From Caldisericota bacterium (lineage in GTDB: Bacteria; Caldisericota; Caldisericia; Cryosericales; Cryosericaceae): 11,787 bases of DNA. A program made the translations under genes and the position numbers. The stretch lies in the NCBI GenBank assembly GCA_026390245.1, contig JAPLGI010000118.1, forward strand, positions 1 through 11,787. The letters run 5' to 3'. The notes beneath the pieces were generated by a model. It saw nothing but the letters and a program-made list of their open reading frames with translations, did not search any database and was not told the origin of the DNA. Positions 6,843 to 11,787 of the stretch are shown here, one piece after another. Positions within the stretch are counted from its first letter, which is position 1. Each line of letters opens with the position of its first letter.

Positions 6843-8453
6843 TCACTCATTGTATGTATCAGGCAGGTCATTCTCAAACATGACAGTGTCACCCGGTGCC
6901 AGCAGGCTTTGCATGAGCCCTGTGACTTCTTCAAGGGACCGAGCAGAGAGAATACTGGCCTCAGGGAATCCTGCCGACAGGAGCCCCTCGCGGACTGACC
7001 GAGTCTTCTTCGGGCCGACAAGGATCACCACGTCGGCCGCCTTGGCTGCTCGCTTTCCTGCCCGGACGTTTTCGACATCCTCTACATCACCAAGCGACAC
7101 CAGCCCAGGGGTGACAAGCACGCGCCGTGAAGGAAAGGCGGCCAGTACCTCCATTGCCATGGCGAATCCGGCAGGATTCGAGTTGAAGGCATCGTCGATG
7201 ATACGCACACCGCCAGAGCCAGCCATCGCCTGGAGGCGATGAGGAGGTGCCTGCAGCGTGGCGATACCATCCTGGATTGCGCTCCAGGACACTCCCAGTT
7301 CGCGGGCCACTGTGACAGCGAGCAGAATGTTCTCGACATTGTGGCGTCCAAGCAGCGTCGTATGGCACCCGAATCGCTCATCATGACTCGTCACGATGTC
7401 GAAGGAAAGACCCTCGGCGCCCATCACGACACCCTCTGCATGCAAGTCACACGCCAGCGACCCGGCTGCGCTCGCCCTCAGGAGTCTCTTCCCCGGGACG
7501 GTCTCGATTTCTGCAAGCACGGGATCATCGCCGTTCAGGATCACTATGGGTCCACTGGCAGGCATGTTGACGAACCCCTTCATCACGCGCCGGATGACAG
7601 CCTCAGAACCGAACTCCTCGAGGTGCTGCAGCCCGACCGACGTCACGATCGAGAGACTACAGGGGGCCAGACTGAGAAGATGCTCAAATCCCCCTTTCTC
7701 ATTCTCGGCAAGTTCCACGATGAACACTTCATGCTCTGGACCGAGTTGTCCACGGATGACCCGACAGATGCCCATGGCTGTGTTGTAGCTCTCGGGCGTC
7801 ATCAGAACACGATATCGCGATTCCAGAAGATGCGCCACAAAGAACTTGGTGCTGGTCTTGCCATAGCTCCCCGTGATGCCGACGACCGTCGGGCTAAACC
7901 GGTTAAGGGTCTGGCGCGCGTCTCTCACGTACCAGTCGCGTATCGAAGCTTCCAACGGCTCCATGATCGTACGGCTGACAACCAGAACGAGAGGGGCCAT
8001 GGCCGGCATAAGCAACGCTACAGCCAGACGGAGTCTCTCCTGTCCGGCGAATGCTGCGAGGCAAGCCGCCACGGTGAGAGTCGCTGCGCATGCCAGCAGA
8101 CGTCGCGCGCGCGGAGTCATGACCAAACCCTTCTTCACCGGACTCCGCGTCCTGAGGCGACGCTCCCACGCAAGCCCCACAAGGCCAACAGCCATGGACA
8201 GACTGCAGGCAATGACAATCGAAGGTCCCGACTCAGGGCGCAGGAGCAGCACGGCAACCCCAAGAAATCCGAGGAGGTCAAGCATCGGATTGGCAGCCAG
8301 TCGATCAATGTGGAGCAGAATCCACTGGACAAACCTCCGCGTATCATATTCCTCAAGCTGCAGCATGTGAAGCAAGTACACGAGTCTGGCCAGGGCAAGC
8401 GCAAGGGCAGTACTGGAAGTCAGGACCAGAAGGACCAACATCCAGCTGCTCAT
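6843..8453 (-). CDS. MurF-like Mur ligase with N-terminal multi-pass membrane domain
   Basis: This 536-residue protein combines about 165 membrane residues with a Mur-ligase catalytic region. Hydrophobic segments lie near 5-30, 57-72, 77-96, 119-137 and 141-160. The ATP-binding domain starts at VVGITGSYGKTST (190-202; P-loop lysine 199), followed by VELAENEKGG (246-255), TSVGLQHLEEFGS (271-283), GRHNVEN (369-375) and IDDAFNSNP (419-427). These match MurF, which adds D-Ala-D-Ala to UDP-MurNAc-tripeptide, and the ligase two genes upstream would supply that dipeptide. Two features differ from classical MurF. The soluble N-terminal UDP-binding domain is replaced by membrane segments, and the C-terminal KGSR-type motif is replaced by FENDLPDTYNE. 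The substrate could therefore be lipid-linked or different. ATG at 8453 overlaps the hydrolase stop (ATGA). The Mur-ligase fold is certain; MurF activity is inferred. Confidence 0.85.
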   Translation of the reverse strand: MSSWMLVLLVLTSSTALALALARLVYLLHMLQLEEYDTRRFVQWILLHIDRLAANPMLDLLGFLGVAVLLLRPESGPSIVIACSLSMAVGLVGLAWERRLRTRSPVKKGLVMTPRARRLLACAATLTVAACLAAFAGQERLRLAVALLMPAMAPLVLVVSRTIMEPLEASIRDWYVRDARQTLNRFSPTVVGITGSYGKTSTKFFVAHLLESRYRVLMTPESYNTAMGICRVIRGQLGPEHEVFIVELAENEKGGFEHLLSLAPCSLSIVTSVGLQHLEEFGSEAVIRRVMKGFVNMPASGPIVILNGDDPVLAEIETVPGKRLLRASAAGSLACDLHAEGVVMGAEGLSFDIVTSHDERFGCHTTLLGRHNVENILLAVTVARELGVSWSAIQDGIATLQAPPHRLQAMAGSGGVRIIDDAFNSNPAGFAMAMEVLAAFPSRRVLVTPGLVSLGDVEDVENVRAGKRAAKAADVVILVGPKKTRSVREGLLSAGFPEASILSARSLEEVTGLMQSLLAPGDTVMFENDLPDTYNE

Positions 8454-9241
8454 CCGGTCGTTCCTTCTCGCGTTCCGTCAAGGAATGCACGTACCACGGC
8501 ATTCACGAACGCCGGGTTGTCCAGATAGCTGAAGTGACCCGCATTTGAGACTGCAATGAGTCGCGAGCCACTGATCAGTCGTTCCATCTTCCGTCCATCC
8601 GTTATGGGCGTCTCGACATCCTTCTCCCCCCACAGGAGCAGTGTCGGCGCACGAATGGCCCCCAGACATGTGCCAAGGTCGAGGCCAACGGTTCTTACCA
8701 TGGATGCCCTCATCACGCCGGTCATTGCCCGATAGTCGGCACTTCCAAACCGCATGGCAAGTCGCTCCCGCAGCGCAGGGCCATGCGCCCCAAGGATCGG
8801 AAGACGCAGGACCGCCTTGGCAACCTTGTAGAAAGCCTGACGCGTGCGCCGCCTGAGCGTCGCCGGCGGTCTGATGCCGGCAGCGTCCACAAGCACGAGA
8901 GCCTGGACAATCTCCGGTGCATATGCTGCCAGCCATATGGCGATGCGACCACCGAATGAGTGACCGGCATACGTCGCGCGCGCAATCCCCAGAGACTTCA
9001 CGGCTTTCTCGACAAAGGCAGCATACTCGGGCGTTCCCCACGGAACGGGAGGAGGACTGCTGCCACCAAAACCAGGAAGGTCGAAGGCAAGAACACGATA
9101 CTTGTCTCGCAATCCCACAATGAGCGGCGTCATGCTGGCTGCCTGGCCACCCCAGCCATGCAGCAGAACAACAGGGTCTCCAGACCCTTCGTCCACATAC
9201 GTAAGCGTGATACCGTCGATGACTGTACTACCCACGAGCAT
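8450..9241 (-). CDS. Alpha/beta-fold hydrolase
   Basis: This 263-residue soluble hydrolase has no signal peptide. The oxyanion-hole motif is VVLLHGWGG (24-32) and the nucleophile elbow is AGHSFGG, with Ser95. The acid is probably Asp208 in LLWGEKDVETP, and the histidine is His236 in NAGHFSYLDNP. The cap region between about 125 and 185 is rich in basic residues. The catalytic triad is complete, so an esterase, lipase, thioesterase or amidase activity is possible; sequence alone does not give the substrate. ATG at 9241 comes 3 nt after the stop of the D-Ala-D-Ala ligase gene with only a weak ribosome binding site. Its TGA overlaps the ATG of the MurF-like gene. This coupling suggests it is made together with the two wall-precursor enzymes, but a role in wall synthesis is not shown. 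Confidence 0.88.
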   Translation of the reverse strand: MLVGSTVIDGITLTYVDEGSGDPVVLLHGWGGQAASMTPLIVGLRDKYRVLAFDLPGFGGSSPPPVPWGTPEYAAFVEKAVKSLGIARATYAGHSFGGRIAIWLAAYAPEIVQALVLVDAAGIRPPATLRRRTRQAFYKVAKAVLRLPILGAHGPALRERLAMRFGSADYRAMTGVMRASMVRTVGLDLGTCLGAIRAPTLLLWGEKDVETPITDGRKMERLISGSRLIAVSNAGHFSYLDNPAFVNAVVRAFLDGTREGTTG

Positions 9242-9244
9242 CCG

Positions 9245-10450
9245 TCACACGCTCTTGCTGCCGGACTTGCCCTTTGAACCCAGCATCAGCAGGTCTGACA
9301 CGCTGTAGTTGATGACATTCGACCTGCGGTCCTCGAATGCTTCATCGGCCAGATCGATCAGCTTCGTCAGCAGGTCACGATATTGCATGCCGACCGCTTC
9401 CCACAGATAGAATGACAGTGCCCCCGGAATCGTATTGATTTCGTTCACGAAGACCGCGCCCGATCCATCGATCAGGAAGTCCACCCGGGCGACACCACGG
9501 CAATCGAGTGCGACAAATGCCCGGCATGCCAGATCCTGAACCCTGTGAGTGAGTTCGTCGCCAAGAGTCGCCGGCACCTTGCGAGCCTCTACTTTCTGGG
9601 TACCGGTGCTCGAGCCTGCCGTCGTCTTGTATCCCACCTTGTATTTGGCATCATAATCGAGGAAGGCGTGTGAACTGAAGACTTCCTCGCACGCGGAGGG
9701 AATCGGCTCGTCATTGCCCAGAACAGCGCAGTTCACCTCGCGATGATCAGTGACTGCCTGCTCCACCAGCAGCTTCCGGTCGAAGTGGCTGGCGACCTCC
9801 AATGCGTATCGCAGTGTGTCATGATCAGTCGCACGCGTGATCCCGACGCTGGAGCCCAGGTTGGCCGGTTTCACGAACATGGGGAATTGCAGTCGTTGCT
9901 CAGCCATGTGAAGGCAGTCATCCGGCGAAGAACGCCATGAGCGTCTGCTGAAACTGACGTACGGAACCACAGGGATCCCGGCAGCTGCGAACAGCTGTTT
10001 CTGAAACACCTTGTCCATGCCCAGCGCAGAACCGGTAACGCCCGCACTCGTGTAGGGGATCCCCAGCAGTTCAAACAATCCCTGTAGTGCTCCGTCTTCG
10101 CCGTTGGTACCGTGATTGCACAACAGTCCGACTTCAACAGACAGCGGTTCCGCATCATCGCCACGGGCCAGGAAGCCTTTATGTGGAGCCTGCACGACAA
10201 AGGTGAACTTACCGGAAAAGGGCTGCAGTTGCACGCGCTGTGCCTTGGCAGGCAGACTGGCCAGATCACGGAAGACGTCCATGGTTTTCAGCGCCTCTCC
10301 GGTGAACCAGATGCCCTCCTTGGATACGTAGAGCGGAACAACCTCAAACCGCTCCTCATCCAGAGAATTCATCGCCTGAACGGCGGTAATGATAGAGACC
10401 TCATGCTCGACCGAGCGCGAACCGAACACAACGGCGACTCTCTTCTTCAT
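9245..10450 (-). CDS. ddl: D-alanine--D-alanine ligase
   Basis: This 401-residue cytosolic ATP-grasp enzyme joins two D-alanines for peptidoglycan precursors. It has SVEHEVS (13-19; E15 aligns with the first-D-Ala-binding glutamate of E. coli Ddl), NHGTNGEDG (112-120), FVKPANLGSSVGI (192-204), omega-loop residues K269-Y270 in DYDAKY, and metal ligands D324 (ARVDF), E337 and N339 (NEINTIPG). The lysine-tyrosine pair favours D-Ala-D-Ala over D-Ala-D-lactate ligases such as VanA. ATG at 10450 has AGGAGG 5 nt upstream; a longer in-frame start at 10501 runs through that site and is rejected. The protein is longer than E. coli DdlB (about 306 residues) because of extra loops and a C-terminal tail ending GSKGKSGSKSV. 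It is the first gene of the ddl-hydrolase-MurF-like cluster. Confidence 0.95.
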   Translation of the reverse strand: MKKRVAVVFGSRSVEHEVSIITAVQAMNSLDEERFEVVPLYVSKEGIWFTGEALKTMDVFRDLASLPAKAQRVQLQPFSGKFTFVVQAPHKGFLARGDDAEPLSVEVGLLCNHGTNGEDGALQGLFELLGIPYTSAGVTGSALGMDKVFQKQLFAAAGIPVVPYVSFSRRSWRSSPDDCLHMAEQRLQFPMFVKPANLGSSVGITRATDHDTLRYALEVASHFDRKLLVEQAVTDHREVNCAVLGNDEPIPSACEEVFSSHAFLDYDAKYKVGYKTTAGSSTGTQKVEARKVPATLGDELTHRVQDLACRAFVALDCRGVARVDFLIDGSGAVFVNEINTIPGALSFYLWEAVGMQYRDLLTKLIDLADEAFEDRRSNVINYSVSDLLMLGSKGKSGSKSV

Positions 10451-10525
10451 CCATACCTCCTGGTACCGGCTCCGCGGGAAGAACCCCCTCAAAAGGGCCA
10501 TGAATTGCTGAGTTCATGCACCTTC

Positions 10526-10553
10526 AGTCTATTCCCTTTGAGTCTGTTTGCAA
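10526..10553 (-). promoter_or_regulatory. Possible ddl promoter
   Basis: On the minus strand, TTGCAA (10553-10548) and TAGACT (10531-10526) are spaced by 16 nt, each matching 4 of 6 consensus bases. The start would be near 10519, giving a leader of about 70 nt before ddl. This is a weak match, chosen partly because the cluster needs a promoter in this gap. Confidence 0.3.
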
Positions 10554-10614
10554 CGGACCGGGCAAAGAAGCCAGGGCCGCAGGCGCGCCTTTCACATCGT
10601 TTGAGCGCACCACG

Positions 10615-10642
10615 TTGACACCAGGCTCTGACGTTATATATT
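10615..10642 (+). promoter_or_regulatory. Sigma70-type promoter of the aldo/keto reductase gene
   Basis: TTGACA (10615-10620) is a perfect -35 box. It is followed after 16 nt by TATATT (10637-10642), 5 of 6 matches to the -10 box. Transcription should begin near 10649, close to the 8-bp palindrome ACAATTGT (10652-10659), which could be an operator or chance. The leader includes AAAGGA (10665-10670), 8 nt before ATG 10679. Confidence 0.75.
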
Positions 10643-10678
10643 GGAATACGAACAATTGTCTGTGAAAGGACGGTCCTG

Positions 10679-10708
10679 ATGAACTACAGATCATTCGGAA
10701 GACTTGAG
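10679..10708 (+). pseudogene. Out-of-frame 5' remnant of the aldo/keto reductase gene
   Basis: ATG at 10679, preceded by AAAGGA at ideal spacing, encodes MNYRSFGRLE, the typical N-terminal start of this reductase family (compare MxYRxFGKxx). The frame then continues into nonsense (TACCQRRS). The rest of the enzyme resumes in another frame, with RLPVVNEDP at 10707. The usual strand between these two pieces, of the type VSALGFGCM, is absent. This looks like the original start codon cut off from its gene by a deletion. Confidence 0.75.
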
Positions 10709-11777
10709 ACTGCCTGTTGTCAACGAAGATCCTTCTGCCATCGATGAGCAACGTGCCGTTGCCATGCTTCGTGCCGGCATCGACGGGGGAATCAACTACA
10801 TTGATACGGCCTATCCCTATCACCGTGGCAAGAGTGAAGTGCTCGTCGGAAAGGCCCTCGAGGGAGGCTATCGTGACAGGGTGCACCTGGCCACCAAGAT
10901 GCCCTCATGGCTCATCGAGACCCAGACAGACATGACCCGTCGCTTCGAAGAACAGCTCCAGCGCATGCAGACAGATCGCGTCGAGTTCTACCTCCTGCAT
11001 GCTCTCAACGCCGAACGGTGGCACAAACTTCGCGATGCCGGGGTCCTCGAGTGGGCGCACGAACGCATCCGGGAAGGGCGCATCGCTCATCTGGGCTTCT
11101 CGTTCCATGACAGCAACGCGGCGTTCCGGGAGATCGTGGATGCGTATCAGGACTGGACATTCTGTCAGATCCAGTACAACTTCCTCGATGAAGCGACACA
11201 GGCGGGCACCGACGGTCTCCGTTACGCTGCATCCAGGGGATTGGGGATCGTCGTCATGGAACCACTACGAGGCGGCAAGCTGGCAGCGCCCAACGCAGGC
11301 ATCTCGGCGATGTGGAATGCGGCCTCAGCCGAGCGGTCGGCAGCCGAATGGGCACTGGACTGGGTGTGGAACCACCCCGAGGTGTCGTTGCTGCTCAGTG
11401 GTATGAGCACACCGGAGCAAGTTCAGCAGAATCTGGACGCCGCCGGCAGGTCAGAAGCCGGCATGCTGGCTCCCAGCGAGCTGAATCTCATCGCTCATGT
11501 CCGGGACGCCTACAATGCCCTCATCCGCGTCCCCTGCACGGCGTGCGGGTACTGCATGCCCTGTCCCCACGGGGTCAGCATCACGGATGTGTTCCAGCTC
11601 GTCAATGAGGGATCGATGTTTGAAAACTGGGACTTGCAGCGTAAGAAATATGGCGAAATGACAAGTGAAGGTTCGTCAGCTGGCAGCTGCATTCGCTGTG
11701 GGGCATGTGAGGAGAAGTGCCCGCAGCACATTGCCATCCGCGACGAGCTGGCCGGCGTCGCCGAGCAACTGGGCTGA
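10704..11777 (+). CDS. Aldo/keto reductase with C-terminal two-cluster ferredoxin domain; N-terminus apparently disrupted
   Basis: The open frame encodes 357 residues if TTG at 10704 starts translation. Residues 1-260 are an aldo/keto reductase TIM barrel. The catalytic tetrad is D34, Y39 (DTAYPYH), K65 (ATKMPSW) and H99 (YLLHAL), and QIQYNFLDE (155-163) and VVMEPLRGGKL (183-193) are family blocks. Residues 278-287 (CTACGYCMPC) and 329-339 (CIRCGACEEKC) can bind two [4Fe-4S] clusters, as in the ferredoxin-tailed reductases of anaerobes. The barrel lacks its usual first strand (VSxLGFGxM). The natural-looking ATG and ribosome binding site at 10679 are in another frame. Either the gene is a frameshifted pseudogene or a shortened protein starts at TTG with a poor site (GGAAG). 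It stops 10 nt before the window edge. The substrate is unknown. Confidence 0.85.
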   Translation: MRLPVVNEDPSAIDEQRAVAMLRAGIDGGINYIDTAYPYHRGKSEVLVGKALEGGYRDRVHLATKMPSWLIETQTDMTRRFEEQLQRMQTDRVEFYLLHALNAERWHKLRDAGVLEWAHERIREGRIAHLGFSFHDSNAAFREIVDAYQDWTFCQIQYNFLDEATQAGTDGLRYAASRGLGIVVMEPLRGGKLAAPNAGISAMWNAASAERSAAEWALDWVWNHPEVSLLLSGMSTPEQVQQNLDAAGRSEAGMLAPSELNLIAHVRDAYNALIRVPCTACGYCMPCPHGVSITDVFQLVNEGSMFENWDLQRKKYGEMTSEGSSAGSCIRCGACEEKCPQHIAIRDELAGVAEQLG

Positions 11778-11787
11778 TTCCTATTCC

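Larger units (their letters stand above)
10451..10678. other. Divergent intergenic region between ddl and the aldo/keto reductase
   Basis: About 230 bp that separate the minus-strand ddl cluster from the plus-strand reductase. It contains a strong rightward promoter and a weaker possible leftward promoter (listed separately). No credible gene is seen; an open frame crossing it on the minus strand is an antisense shadow of the reductase. Confidence 0.8.

Noticed and set aside
7239..8528. Long plus-strand open frame (429 codons) opposite the MurF-like gene
   Set aside because: It is antisense to a clear Mur ligase, is very rich in His, Gln and Arg, has no recognisable domain, and reflects codon bias in the real gene.
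10524..10886. Minus-strand open frame across the ddl-reductase gap
   Set aside because: More than half lies antisense to the reductase, it would cover both promoter regions, and its protein resembles nothing known.
1..11787. Mobile element, CRISPR, prophage or defence system
   Set aside because: No transposase, integrase, repeat array or terminal repeat is visible, and every gene belongs to a known metabolic, wall or transport family.

Overview
The window is a bacterial chromosomal segment of moderately high GC content. It carries ten protein-coding genes, and nine of them lie on the minus strand in two tightly packed clusters. The tenth, on the plus strand at the right end, diverges from them. 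I see no rRNA, tRNA, CRISPR array, insertion sequence or phage gene. The organism is probably an anaerobe, because it has an aldo/keto reductase with a two-cluster ferredoxin tail, a BMP-type lipoprotein importer and a ribokinase. The lineage cannot be fixed from the sequence: a deep-branching or candidate bacterial phylum is possible (Caldisericota/Cryosericota-like is only a guess).

Right to left on the minus strand, the first cluster is a cell-wall set: D-alanine--D-alanine ligase (start 10450), an alpha/beta hydrolase (start 9241) and a MurF-like Mur ligase fused to an N-terminal multi-pass membrane domain (start 8453). The genes are separated by 3 nt and by a 4-nt ATGA overlap, so they are probably one transcript.

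A non-coding gap of about 200 bp (6644-6842) holds two hairpins just after the MurF-like gene and a possible promoter for the next cluster.

The second cluster is a nucleotide and nucleoside/ribose set: dCTP deaminase (dcd), a LacI-family regulator, a ribokinase-like PfkB kinase, a BMP/PnrA-family lipoprotein, a two-domain ABC ATPase and two permeases. The second permease runs off the left edge. Spacings are 2, 2, 22 and 12 nt, then overlaps of 20 and 4 nt, which fits one polycistronic unit. The lipoprotein, ATPase and permeases form a purine-nucleoside-type (Bmp/Nup/Rns-like) importer. The kinase would phosphorylate ribose released from imported nucleosides, or free ribose. The LacI protein probably senses a related ligand. 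No nucleoside phosphorylase or hydrolase is visible, so that step must be encoded elsewhere or lie beyond the left edge.

At the right end an aldo/keto reductase gene has a near-consensus promoter and a good ribosome binding site in front of an ATG. The ATG is out of frame with the rest of the gene. The sequence looks as if about 32-35 nt were lost between two TGAG repeats, removing the first barrel strand. This lesion and the noncanonical membrane-fused MurF-like ligase are the two most interesting points. Nothing in the window amounts to a clearly new multigene system.
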